Source of the DNA: DASXMT01 sp963803065
GTDB taxonomy: Bacteria > Actinomycetota > Acidimicrobiia > Acidimicrobiales > RAAP-2
Assembly (NCBI GenBank): GCA_963803065.1
Contig: CAWDKW010000002.1
Coordinates: 124,001 to 188,000 of the forward strand
DNA length: 64,000 bases
Direction: 5' to 3'
Shown here: piece after piece, positions 47,526 through 55,109 of the stretch
Layout: each line of letters opens with the position of its first letter
Position numbering within the stretch: the first letter of the stretch is position 1
Notes under the pieces: generated by a model
Databases searched by the model: none
What the model was told of the DNA's origin: nothing
Seen by the model: only the letters and a program-made list of their open reading frames with translations
Program-made: the position numbers and the translations under genes

Positions 47526-48413
47526 TCAGACCGAGGCGAGCCGGGGAATGACCTGCTCGCCGAAGGCAGCCAACGTGGCCGGAGCGGCAAAGTCGGTGAA
47601 CCAGACGTAGAACCGCTCCACACCGCGATCGGCCAGCGCGCCCAGCTGGTCGACGAGCTCCGTGGCGGTGCCGAACATGACCGCGTCCCCGAAGCCGCCG
47701 AACCGCCGCCGGGCCAGGGCCTCCACCTCCGCCCGCTCCTGCTCGGAGGGGATGAAGCACACCATCTGCTGCAGCGACGTCCGGGCATTGCCCGTCGACG
47801 CCCGGAGCTCGTCGAGCCGGTAGAGGTTGCCGATCTGCAGGTTCCACCAGTCGGCGTGACGAGCCACCAGCTCGAGCGTCTTCTTGCCGGTCCCGCCGAT
47901 GACGATGGGGATGCGACCGAGCGGGGCCGGTCGCTGCATGGCCCCCCGCAGGTGATGGAACTCGCCGTCGAAGTCGACCGACTCCCCCGACCACAGTGCC
48001 CGCAGCACCTGGATGGTCTCGTCGAGCCGCCGTATGCGGGCGCCCGGCGTCTGCTCGTCGATGCCGAAGGTGTCGAACTCGGCGGGCACCGATCCCCACC
48101 CCATGCCCAGCTCGAACCGGCCTCCGCTGGCCCCGTCGATGGACGCCACCTGTTTGGCCAAGACGGCAGGGTGCCGGAAGGCGTCGCAGAGGACGAGGTG
48201 GCCCATGCGCAGGCGCTCCGTGCGCGCCGCCAGCCACGTGGCCGTGACCAGGGCCTCATACATCGGCTGGGTCTCGGCCATCGGCGGGGCGAAGTGGTCC
48301 ATGAAGGCCATGCCCTCGAATCCCGCTGCTTCGGCGTTCTTCGCATGCGCTTCGAGCTCCTCGAACGAAAGGCGCATCTGGGGCAGGTACAAATGGAATT
48401 CGCTCACGATCAT
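47526..48413 (-). CDS. LLM-class F420-dependent oxidoreductase
   Basis: This 295-residue luciferase-like barrel protein has SFEELEAHAKNAEAAGFEGMAFMDHFAPP, RLRMGHLVLCDAFRHPAVLAKQVASIDGASGGRFELGMGWG and RIPIVIGGTGKKTLELVARHADWWNL, matching F420-dependent LLM enzymes. It probably reduces or oxidises an acyl-CoA or aldehyde intermediate. It is last in a three-gene minus-strand operon with two SDRs, 14 bp after the second SDR. ATG 48413. Confidence 0.86.
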   Translation of the reverse strand: MIVSEFHLYLPQMRLSFEELEAHAKNAEAAGFEGMAFMDHFAPPMAETQPMYEALVTATWLAARTERLRMGHLVLCDAFRHPAVLAKQVASIDGASGGRFELGMGWGSVPAEFDTFGIDEQTPGARIRRLDETIQVLRALWSGESVDFDGEFHHLRGAMQRPAPLGRIPIVIGGTGKKTLELVARHADWWNLQIGNLYRLDELRASTGNARTSLQQMVCFIPSEQERAEVEALARRRFGGFGDAVMFGTATELVDQLGALADRGVERFYVWFTDFAAPATLAAFGEQVIPRLASV

Positions 48414-48427
48414 TCTCTCCCGATCAA

Positions 48428-49249
48428 CTATTCGAACCTGGCCCGCACGGCCGGGTTGGTGACGAAGACGGGCAGTTGGTCCCCGCCCGGCCCACCCAGG
48501 GTCATGCCTCCGTCGACGGCCAGGGTCTGTCCGGTGATGTAGTCACTCAGGTCCGACAGCAGGAACAGCGCGGCATTGGCGATGTCCAGCGGATCTCCTC
48601 GGCGGCGCACCGGGATCGTCTGGACCGCGTCAGAGAGGTCGCTCTGCCCGGCGCGGGGAGTCTTGACCGTGCCCGGCGCCACCAGGTTGACCCGGATGCC
48701 GTAGGGGGCCCACTCCAGGGCCATGGTGCGGCTGAAGGACTCGAGCCCGGCCTTGGATGCGCCGTAGGCGGCGAGAAGGGGCGCACCGCGAGCGGCAACA
48801 GACGAGACGTTGACGATGCTGCCGGGCTGTCCGGTGTCAATGAGGCCACGGGCCACATCGCGGCAGGTGATGACGGCGTAGCGCAGGTTTCGAGAGACGA
48901 TCCGGTCGAATGCTTCCATGTCGTAGTCGGCGGTGCGCCACCAGTCATCGGGCAGCGCACCCCCGACCACGTTGACCAGGTGCCGGAGTGAGCCCAGCTC
49001 GGCCGACGCGGTGGCGATGGCGGCACGCAGCGCCGTCTCGTCGGTGACGTCGGCCACCACCCCGATCGCTCGGCGCCCGAGGGCACGGATCCGGTCCTCT
49101 GTGTCCCTGGCGTGCTCGGCCACATAGGTGATGACGGCCACGTCGGCACCCGCCTCGGCCAGGGTGACGGCCATGGCCGTGCCGATGCCGCCACCTCCAC
49201 CCCCCACGACCAGGGCATTTCGCCCGCTGAGCTCGATCGCCGTGCTCAC
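48428..49249 (-). CDS. SDR family oxidoreductase
   Basis: This 273-residue short-chain dehydrogenase has a glycine-rich cofactor loop GGGGGGIG near 16-23 (unusual run of Gly in place of TGxxxGxG), NVVGG where NNAG is expected, the catalytic Ser in IVNVSSVAARG, and YGASK carrying Tyr and Lys. The C-terminus has YITGQTLAVDGGMTLGG. GTG 49249 lies 8 bp after the upstream SDR stop. The three-gene set (two SDRs and an LLM) suggests successive redox steps on one substrate. Confidence 0.85.
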   Translation of the reverse strand: MSTAIELSGRNALVVGGGGGGIGTAMAVTLAEAGADVAVITYVAEHARDTEDRIRALGRRAIGVVADVTDETALRAAIATASAELGSLRHLVNVVGGALPDDWWRTADYDMEAFDRIVSRNLRYAVITCRDVARGLIDTGQPGSIVNVSSVAARGAPLLAAYGASKAGLESFSRTMALEWAPYGIRVNLVAPGTVKTPRAGQSDLSDAVQTIPVRRRGDPLDIANAALFLLSDLSDYITGQTLAVDGGMTLGGPGGDQLPVFVTNPAVRARFE

Positions 49250-49257
49250 CGTCGGCC

Positions 49258-50079
49258 TCAGCGGTCGGTGGGCTGGGCCTGGAACGGTGACCATGCCCCA
49301 GAAGAGACATGGTTGCCGGCGTCCACGTCGATGAGGACGCCGGTGATCGAACGTGCGTCGTCCGAGAGCAGGAAGGCCACGGCCGCCCCGATATCGTCGG
49401 CCTCGGTGAGGCGCCCCAGTAGAAGGTGGCTGCCCGCACCCGCACCCTCGTCGTTCTCCCACATCGATTGGGTGGCCGTGGTCTTGGTCAGCCCGGGGCT
49501 GACCGCGTTGACGCGCACGCCGCGCCTACCCAGGTCGTTGGCCAGGGTCCGGGTCACCGCATTGAGCGCCGCCTTGGCCGCGGCATAGGCGGCCATCGAC
49601 GGGGTCGTCTTCTTCGGGGACCCGCTCGAGATATTGACGATGGCACCGCCCCCGTCATCACCGAGCCCGCGACGGACCGCTTCTTGGATCAGGGCCAGGG
49701 TGGGCCAGGTGTTCAGGGACACGGTGTCCATGAAGGCGGCACGATCGATGTCCAACGCCGACCCCGGGTGTGGAGCGCCGCCGACCGTGTTGGCCAGCAG
49801 GTCGATCCGACCAAAGCGCTCGAGCGCCGTGTCGACCAAGAGCACCGGGGTGGCGGCGTCATCGGCGGAGCCGGCCACGGCCACGACGGAGAGTCCTTCG
49901 GATTGCAAGGCTCGCTCGGTGTCGCGGAGCTTGTCCTCGGACCGCGCATTGATGACCACCGATGCCCCTTCGAGGGCGAGGCGGCGGGCCGAGGACCGAC
50001 CGATTCCGGGATTGGTCGAGGCGCCGGTCACGATCGCGACCTTGCCCTCGAACCGTCGTCCGAACGTCGTCTCGTCCAC
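49258..50079 (-). CDS. SDR family oxidoreductase
   Basis: This 273-residue short-chain dehydrogenase has VTGASTNPGIG near 17-27 (two extra residues in the cofactor loop, as in SDRs with a TGASxxxGIG variant), NTVGG in place of NNAG, Ser in NISSGSPKK and YAAAK with Tyr and Lys. SITGVLIDVDAGNHVSSG ends the fold. First gene of the operon, starting at GTG 50079. The adjacent upstream DNA contains a large AT-rich palindrome (50238-50300) that could regulate it. NAD(P) preference is not clear. Confidence 0.86.
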   Translation of the reverse strand: MDETTFGRRFEGKVAIVTGASTNPGIGRSSARRLALEGASVVINARSEDKLRDTERALQSEGLSVVAVAGSADDAATPVLLVDTALERFGRIDLLANTVGGAPHPGSALDIDRAAFMDTVSLNTWPTLALIQEAVRRGLGDDGGGAIVNISSGSPKKTTPSMAAYAAAKAALNAVTRTLANDLGRRGVRVNAVSPGLTKTTATQSMWENDEGAGAGSHLLLGRLTEADDIGAAVAFLLSDDARSITGVLIDVDAGNHVSSGAWSPFQAQPTDR

Positions 50080-50441
50080 TGATCCCCCAAGTAGGCCACC
50101 GGTTCCCTACGGCAGATGGAACCTACACGGGATCGACGGCCGGGAGGAAAACGACCTAGCCGTCCCGTGGGTGACCGCGAACCACGGACGTCAGGCCGTC
50201 GGCACCTCCGTCGACCCCGCTGCGCCTGCCCCATATTTTCAATTCCGGTACTTAGAGTACTTGTACTATAAGTACTTGTACTATAAGTGCTCGAATTGAA
50301 GGTGCCGGAGTTGAAGAGCCGGAGTTGAAGAGCCGCAGGCAACAGCGACTCGCCGTCCAATATCGACGGCGCCGGCCCGTCGCATATCGAGGGCGGCGAC
50401 ACAGCCAGACGTGGACGACTTTGCCCTGTACCGTCGGGCTC
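50080..50441. other. Divergent intergenic region with AT-rich palindromic element
   Basis: This 362-bp gap lies between the SDR operon and the P-loop kinase-like gene. It contains the long palindrome at 50238-50300, then a 14-bp duplication of GGAGTTGAAGAGCC (50308-50335). The rest is GC-rich without a supported ORF. The strongest promoter signals on either strand are expected inside the AT-rich element. Confidence 0.6.
50238..50300. promoter_or_regulatory. 63-bp AT-rich imperfect palindrome with internal direct repeats
   Basis: The outer arms are TTCAATTC (50238-50245) and GAATTGAA (50293-50300), perfect inverses. Inside, the 15-mer AGTACTTGTACTATA occurs twice in tandem (50256-50270, 50271-50285), and each contains the palindrome AGTAC-TT-GTACT. 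ACTTAGAGTAC and GTACTATAAGT also pair. It is a conspicuous AT island, likely a multi-site operator or a foldable repeat element. Confidence 0.65.
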
Positions 50442-51002
50442 GTGCCACCCCAGCCCGTGCTCATCGTCACCGGACCGCCGGGGTCAGGGAAGTCGACTGT
50501 GTCGAGGCTGGTCGCCGGGCGGCACGAACGCGGAGTCTGCATCGAGTCCGACTGGTTCTGGTCCACCATCGTCAAGGGGTTCATCCCTCCGTGGGAGCCC
50601 TCGGCTGACCGCCAGAATCGCATCGTGCTCAGGTCGTTCATGGCCGCCACCTCGGTCTTCGCCCAAGGTGGCTACCCCGTAGTGCTCGATGCGGTCGTCG
50701 GTCCCTGGTATCTCGACATCGTCACCCAAGAACTGGGGCAGCACGACGTAGAGGCCCACTACGTCGTCCTCCGACCGGCTCTACCCATCGCCTTGGCCCG
50801 TGCTGCTGGTCGTTCGAAGATGGAGAGTCGGGTACCAGGCCATGGGCATCTTGTCGATGAAGACCCGATCCGCTTCATGTGGGAACGGTTTTCGAACCTT
50901 GCCGGACACGAACGCTACGTGATCGATACCAGCACAGAGGAGCCCGAACAGACAGCTCTGCGCGTATGGGAAGGGTTTCTGTCCGGGGATTTCAAGCTCT
51001 GA
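50442..51002 (+). CDS. P-loop kinase-like ATP-binding protein
   Basis: This 186-residue P-loop NTPase has Walker A GPPGSGKST at 11-19 directly after a hydrophobic strand (VLIVT), ESDWFW after the second strand, VVLDAVVGPWYLDIV and YVVLRPALPIALARAAGR (a lid-like arginine segment). The layout resembles AAA_33 small-molecule kinases such as chloramphenicol phosphotransferase. The substrate is unknown. GTG 50442 is the first start that gives the conserved N-terminus; it lacks a clear ribosome site. A 12-bp duplication follows the gene. Confidence 0.78.
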   Translation: MPPQPVLIVTGPPGSGKSTVSRLVAGRHERGVCIESDWFWSTIVKGFIPPWEPSADRQNRIVLRSFMAATSVFAQGGYPVVLDAVVGPWYLDIVTQELGQHDVEAHYVVLRPALPIALARAAGRSKMESRVPGHGHLVDEDPIRFMWERFSNLAGHERYVIDTSTEEPEQTALRVWEGFLSGDFKL

Positions 51003-51049
51003 TCTTCGCTGCCCGACGCGTTCGTGGCGAGCGTCGCTCGAGGGTGTTG

Positions 51050-51085
51050 CCGTGGCCGAGACCGTGGCCGAGACCGTGGCCACGA
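51050..51085. repeat. 12-bp tandem duplication CCGTGGCCGAGA
   Basis: CCGTGGCCGAGA occurs at 51050-51061 and 51062-51073, then a changed third copy (CCGTGGCCACGA). It lies 48 bp after the kinase-like gene stop, in the 173-bp gap before the HesB-like gene. Confidence 0.85.
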
Positions 51086-51175
51086 CGGTGACTCTGACCA
51101 CCTCCAGCGGATGTTTCCGGTCCTGCAGAAAGGGTAGAACACTCGCTTGTGCCCGCGAACGGAAGGTGAACAACA

Positions 51176-51451
51176 GTGTTGACTCTCACTCCTGATGCAG
51201 CCCAAGTAATTCAAGATCTCGTGTCCGATCATCCGGGAGCCGGACTTCGAATTTCCTCGAACCCGGTGGATGCCGACCAGATCGAGCTGGGGCTGGCGGT
51301 CACTGCGAACCCCGAGCCCACCGATCAGGTCGTCGACGAGCAGGGATCACAGGTGTTCCTCGACCTTCAAGTGGCGCCGCTGCTCGAGGACAGGACACTC
51401 GACGTCGAGGTGTCCGACGACCACGAGGTGGCGTTCAAGCTGTTGCCGTAG
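51176..51451 (+). CDS. HesB/IscA-fold protein lacking cysteines
   Basis: This 91-residue protein opens LTLTPDAAQVIQDLVSDHPGAGLRISSNP and has LGLAVTANPEPTDQVVDEQGSQVFLD, resembling the HesB/A-type iron-sulfur carrier fold, but it has no cysteine at all, so it cannot bind a cluster in the usual way. Cys-less homologues are common in actinobacteria and of unknown function. GTG 51176 has GGAAGG upstream. It precedes soxR by 152 bp on the same strand; the gap contains the SoxR box, so the two are separately transcribed. Confidence 0.75.
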   Translation: MLTLTPDAAQVIQDLVSDHPGAGLRISSNPVDADQIELGLAVTANPEPTDQVVDEQGSQVFLDLQVAPLLEDRTLDVEVSDDHEVAFKLLP

Positions 51452-51555
51452 CGCACAGCGGTGACGCCGTCGCCGCTGCGCACCGCCGTCACAGCGCAGC
51501 TGCCGCCCGAACTGGGTGCTCATTGGCAGACCTTCTGCGGACCCATGGCGCAGTA

Positions 51556-51573
51556 CTTCAAGTTTCCTTGAGG
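51556..51573. promoter_or_regulatory. SoxR box upstream of soxR
   Basis: CTTCAAGTTTCCTTGAGG (51556-51573) is an 18-bp near-palindrome that matches the SoxR operator consensus (CCTCAAGTTAACTTGAGG) at most positions, including the CAAG/CTTG half-sites. It lies 30 bp before the soxR ATG, indicating autoregulation. Confidence 0.8.
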
Positions 51574-51603
51574 TTAGGGCCCGATACCGGGTAGCTTCTC
51601 GAC

Positions 51604-52041
51604 ATGGAGCCTGAGCTGACCATCGGTGCCTTGAGCGAGCGCGCCGGTGTCGCGGCTTCGGCTCTCCGGTTCTACGAATCGGAGGGGCTCATCCACGCCG
51701 CCCGATCGGAGGGTGGGCAGCGTCGCTACACCCGGGACACGCTGCGACGGGTGGCGTTCATCCGGGTTGCCCAGCAGGTGGGCCTGCGCCTCGACGAGAT
51801 CCGGGTGGCACTCGAGTCATTGCCCGAGAACCGGACGCCGACTGCCAAGGACTGGGAACGGCTCTCCACGTCATGGCGCCCGCGCCTCGACGCACAGATC
51901 GCCCTGCTCGAACGGCTCCGGGACCGCCTCGGGGGCTGCATCGGCTGTGGATGCCTCTCCTTGCGGTTCTGCAAGCTTCTCAACCCCGACGATCGCGCTG
52001 GTGACCGCGGGCCCGGGCCCCGGCACCTCCTCGAAGGCTGA
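51604..52041 (+). CDS. soxR: Redox-sensitive transcriptional activator SoxR
   Basis: This 145-residue MerR-family regulator has the N-terminal HTH (LTIGALSERAGVAASALRFYESEGLI) and wing (RSEGGQRRYTRDTLRRVAFIRVAQQVGL). The SoxR [2Fe-2S] ligands C112, C115, C117, C123 are present in CIGCGCLSLRFC. Oxidation of the cluster by redox-cycling compounds twists the operator DNA. Usual actinobacterial targets are an SDR, ABM, or efflux gene; here no such target is next to it, except the box at its own promoter. ATG 51604. The convergent hydrolase ends 16 bp away. Confidence 0.94.
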   Translation: MEPELTIGALSERAGVAASALRFYESEGLIHAARSEGGQRRYTRDTLRRVAFIRVAQQVGLRLDEIRVALESLPENRTPTAKDWERLSTSWRPRLDAQIALLERLRDRLGGCIGCGCLSLRFCKLLNPDDRAGDRGPGPRHLLEG

Positions 52042-52057
52042 CGGATCTACGACGGGC

Positions 52058-52927
52058 TCACGCCGCAGCCAGCGCTGCCCAATGCTGGCGCAACGAGCTG
52101 ACCAACTCACCGGAGCGCTCGTCGGGAAAGAAGAGCCGGCCACCCTCGATCTCGACGACGCCAGTCGCACCGGGGATCAGGTCCTTCAGCCAGTAGGCCC
52201 ACGAGAGCTCGAAGAACGGGTCGCCGGTGCCCCAGGCGATGAGGGTCGGAACCTCGAGCCGAGACAGGTCAGGCTCGACGGCCAGGAGGTCCTCCGGGCG
52301 CAGCGAGACGAGGAGCTGCTCGAACTGGCGCGCCCGTTCGGGAGTTCCGATCACCGGACGGAGGAACAGTCGCAGGACCTCGATGGGGAGGGCGGCGATG
52401 TCCTCGTAGCCGGACCCGAAGACCGTTTCGCGAGCGAGAGCAAGGTCGGCCAACAGGTCAGGTGCCCCGGCGACGATCGCCCCGGCCTCGGCCAGTTCGA
52501 CGGTGGGCTTGAACGCCTCGGGCGGAATGTTGTCGTGCGTGTCACAGTTGGTCAGGCACAGCGAACGCAGGCGCTCGGGGTGCCTGGCCGCAAACACCTG
52601 GGACACCGCGCCTCCGGTGTCGTTGGCAACCAGATCGAGCACGCCCAGGTCGGCCGACGTACAGAAGGCGTCGAGCACCGCAGCCAGCGAGCCCAGGTGG
52701 AAGTCCTGGTCGGGCGCTGCTGGTGTGTGACCGTGCAGGGGGAGGTCCACGGCCACACACCGACGCTCGCCGGCCAGGGCAGTGACGGCGTGGCGCCAAA
52801 ACAGGGCATTCGTCCCCACCCCGTGGACGAACAGGGTCACCGGACCCTCGCCGACATCGAGATAGCTCACGGGCCCCATCGCCGTCTCGACGGTTTGACG
52901 GTGCGTCTCGAGCTCGGAAACGTTCAT
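52058..52927 (-). CDS. Alpha/beta hydrolase (haloalkane dehalogenase/epoxide hydrolase-like)
   Basis: This 289-residue alpha/beta-hydrolase has oxyanion motif LFVHGVGTNALFW near 31-43 and VAVDLPLHGHTPA near 57-69. The nucleophile elbow is N-D-T-G-G (LVANDTGGAVSQ) near 97-107, so the nucleophile is Asp (or Thr) rather than Ser, as in dehalogenase/epoxide-hydrolase relatives. Acid TLIAWGTGDPFFELSWAYWL follows. The catalytic His near the C-terminus is not obvious (EGGRLFFPDERSGEL), so activity is uncertain. ATG 52927 has AGGAGG. It is controlled by the divergent TetR through the operator at 52995-53036. Confidence 0.82.
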   Translation of the reverse strand: MNVSELETHRQTVETAMGPVSYLDVGEGPVTLFVHGVGTNALFWRHAVTALAGERRCVAVDLPLHGHTPAAPDQDFHLGSLAAVLDAFCTSADLGVLDLVANDTGGAVSQVFAARHPERLRSLCLTNCDTHDNIPPEAFKPTVELAEAGAIVAGAPDLLADLALARETVFGSGYEDIAALPIEVLRLFLRPVIGTPERARQFEQLLVSLRPEDLLAVEPDLSRLEVPTLIAWGTGDPFFELSWAYWLKDLIPGATGVVEIEGGRLFFPDERSGELVSSLRQHWAALAAA

Positions 52928-52994
52928 GTGCGTTCCTCCTGGTGTGAAAGGGTCCAAGTACCCGGTCCGGCGGCTGCCGGGAGGTAGATTGCCT

Positions 52995-53036
52995 ATACCG
53001 ACTATCGGTCTAGAGTAGTAGACCGATAGTCGGTAT
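52995..53036. promoter_or_regulatory. TetR operator, perfect 18-bp inverted repeat between divergent genes
   Basis: ATACCGACTATCGGTCTA (52995-53012) and its exact reverse complement (53019-53036) flank a 6-bp spacer GAGTAG. Each arm itself contains ACCGA-N3-TCGGT, so two dimers could bind. On the minus strand, TTGACA (53036-53041) and the operator are arranged so that the operator covers the -35 to -10 spacer; on the plus strand TTGCCT and TAGAGT could form the tetR promoter. Confidence 0.9.
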
Positions 53037-53058
53037 GTCAAGGAGGGGAACGCAGAGG

Positions 53059-53670
53059 ATGCCCGATCGGACGAACCAGAACGTGGCTCGGGGCGCGGCC
53101 ACCCGCGACCACCTGATCGAGGTGGCGACCAGGCTGTTCGCCGAACGGGGGTACGAGGAGACGTCGATCGAGGCGGTCCTCGAGGAGGCGTCGGTTAGCC
53201 GCGGATCCCTCTACCACCACTTCAAGAACAAAGAAGCCCTGTTCGAAGCGGTGCTCGAAGCCATCGAGAGCGACGTGGGGCTCAGGTTGATGGAGGCAGC
53301 AGGTGACGCCACCGACCCGAAGGCAATCCTTCGATCGGGGTCACTGGCCTGGGTGCACCTGGCTGGGGACCCAGTCGTGCAGCGTGTTCTGCTGATCGAC
53401 GCGCCGGCGGTGCTCGGGTGGGAGCGCTGGCGCGCCCTCGAAGAACGGCACGCCCTCGGACTGATCAAGGGGGTGCTCAGCGCCATCGCCGAGCAGGGCG
53501 ACCTGGACGCAGCGCTGATCGACGTCTTCTCGCACGTGATCCTGGCCTCGATCAACGAGATCGCCCTCATCGTCGCCCGCTCCGACCAGCCCGACAGGGA
53601 AGCGGAGCTGGGCGCTGACGCCATCGACGAGGTCCTGTCGCGGCTCCTCGGGGTGCCTGGCGCTACGTAG
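53059..53670 (+). CDS. TetR family transcriptional regulator
   Basis: This 203-residue repressor has an N-terminal HTH (RDHLIEVATRLFAERGYEETSIEAVLEEASVSRGSLYHHFKNKEALFEAVLE) with recognition helix around SRGSLYHHF. The C-terminal ligand domain has WVHLAGDPVVQRVLLIDAPAVLGWERWRALEERHALGLIKGVL, typical of the TetR_C_33/36-like group. ATG 53059 was chosen because the in-frame ATG 24 bp upstream lies inside the operator; an AGGAGG-like site precedes 53059. It represses the divergent hydrolase and itself. The inducer is probably a hydrolase substrate. Confidence 0.92.
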   Translation: MPDRTNQNVARGAATRDHLIEVATRLFAERGYEETSIEAVLEEASVSRGSLYHHFKNKEALFEAVLEAIESDVGLRLMEAAGDATDPKAILRSGSLAWVHLAGDPVVQRVLLIDAPAVLGWERWRALEERHALGLIKGVLSAIAEQGDLDAALIDVFSHVILASINEIALIVARSDQPDREAELGADAIDEVLSRLLGVPGAT

Positions 53671-53742
53671 CCGACGGCTCCGGCGATTCGGCGGAGGCGA
53701 CCATCCGGGTGCCAGCCTGGGCCGACGTCACATCCCTGCTGC

Positions 53743-54969
53743 TCAGCTACGGGGCAGGTCCCTCCAGGCGATGTCCTTGTCCGTTCGCGGCTCGCCGGGG
53801 AGCCCGAGGACCCGCTCTCCCAGGATGTTGCGCATCACTTCGGACGTGCCTCCCTCGATGGAGTTTGCCCGCGCCCGCAGAAACGCCTTGTGCACGTCGG
53901 GGGTCCCGAGCGCGATGTGGTCGGGCCGGATCTTCGGGTAGTCCGACCCGTAGAGCATGCCCTCCGCGCCCATCAGGTCCATGCACAACTCGTAGATCTT
54001 CTGGTTGAGCTCGGCGAAGGCCAACTTGGCCACGGAGCCCTCTGGACCGGGTGTCCCCACCCCTCGGGCGATCGACGCACGGAGGTTGGTGAGCCGGGCT
54101 GCCTCGTTGCTGGCCCACAGCGACATCAACCGGTCCCGGTGGGCGACGGCCTGCGGCGACGTGGACCCTGCCCACCGCTCACGCCACAGTCGAACGGCAT
54201 CGCCGATCGGGCCGGCACCGCGAGGGGCGACGTTGCCCCCGATGGACACCCGCTCGTTCATGAGCGTGGTGACGGCTACTCGCCAGCCGTCTCCCTCGCC
54301 GCCCAAGCGTCCGGCATCGGAGACCCGGGCGTCGGTGAAGAAGATCTCGTTGAACTCGGCCTCGCCGGTGATCTGATAGAGCGGCCGGACCTCGACGCCC
54401 GGGGCATGCATGTCGACCAGGAAGGCGGACATCCCTCGGTGCTTGGGCAGGTCCGGGTCGGTCCGGGCCAGGAGCAACCCAAAGCTCGACAGATGGGCCA
54501 CGGTCGTCCACACCTTCTGGCCGTTCAGCACCCACTCGTCCCCGTCACGCACCGCCCGGGTGGCCAGGCTGGCCACGTCGGATCCCGCTCCGGGCTCGCT
54601 GAACAGCTGGCACCAGATCTCCTCACAGGTGAAGAGCGGCCGGAGGTAACGGTCCTTCTGTTCCTCGGTGCCGTGCACGACAACGGTCGGTGCCACCATG
54701 CCGTAGCCGATGACGTTTCCGATGGCCGCCGACGGTGCCCCCGCCGCGGCCAGCTGACGGACCACCCGTCCGTGCAGCCCGGGGCTCAACCCCAGGCCAC
54801 CGTGGCCCACCGGGAAATGCACCCAGGCCAGGCCGCGGTCGAACTGCTCGCCGAGAAACGCCTGGGCCGAGACCGTCTTGGGCGGGACGTCGGCCAGCAG
54901 TCGGTCGACCAGCTCGTCGACTTCCGCTTCGCTCTGCACATCGGTCCTCGCCACGTCTGTCGTCGTCAC
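53743..54969 (-). CDS. Acyl-CoA dehydrogenase
   Basis: This 408-residue flavoprotein has the ACAD three-part fold. The N-terminal helical domain has FDRGLAWVHFPVGHGGLGLSP. The middle strands have SEPGAGSDVASLATRAVRDGDEWVLNGQKVWTT. The C-terminal helical domain has NEAARLTNLRASIARGVGTPGPEGSVAKL and ends NSIEGGTSEVMRNILGERVLGLP. The GGTSEVMRN segment binds FAD. The active-site base is not obvious by eye. It desaturates an acyl-CoA, possibly a branched or cyclic one. GTG 54969 has AGGAGGAGC before it. Convergent with TetR; divergent from the lipoprotein gene. Confidence 0.92.
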   Translation of the reverse strand: MTTTDVARTDVQSEAEVDELVDRLLADVPPKTVSAQAFLGEQFDRGLAWVHFPVGHGGLGLSPGLHGRVVRQLAAAGAPSAAIGNVIGYGMVAPTVVVHGTEEQKDRYLRPLFTCEEIWCQLFSEPGAGSDVASLATRAVRDGDEWVLNGQKVWTTVAHLSSFGLLLARTDPDLPKHRGMSAFLVDMHAPGVEVRPLYQITGEAEFNEIFFTDARVSDAGRLGGEGDGWRVAVTTLMNERVSIGGNVAPRGAGPIGDAVRLWRERWAGSTSPQAVAHRDRLMSLWASNEAARLTNLRASIARGVGTPGPEGSVAKLAFAELNQKIYELCMDLMGAEGMLYGSDYPKIRPDHIALGTPDVHKAFLRARANSIEGGTSEVMRNILGERVLGLPGEPRTDKDIAWRDLPRS

Positions 54970-55016
54970 GGGCTCCTCCTCGAGGTGGTCACGGGACCGA
55001 GCATACGACCTACCTG

Positions 55017-55091
55017 ACAGAGTCCCCAGCCTGTATGGACAGGGTCCCCAGCCTGTATGGACAGAGTCCAGCCTGTGTGGACAGAGTCCGG
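55017..55091. repeat. 22-bp tandem repeat in the divergent promoter region
   Basis: Units ACAGAGTCCCCAGCCTGTAT plus GG start at 55017 and 55039. A shortened unit at 55061 (ACAGAGTCCAGCCTGTGTGG) and a fragment at 55081 follow. They fill most of the 140-bp gap between the acyl-CoA dehydrogenase and lipoprotein starts, so they must overlap or flank both promoters. Confidence 0.92.
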
Positions 55092-55109
55092 CGCACACGA
55101 TGATGCGGC

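Noticed and set aside
47363..47551. 62-residue open frame after the CoA-transferase
   Set aside because: Overlaps a probable terminator and the end of the convergent LLM gene; no domain.
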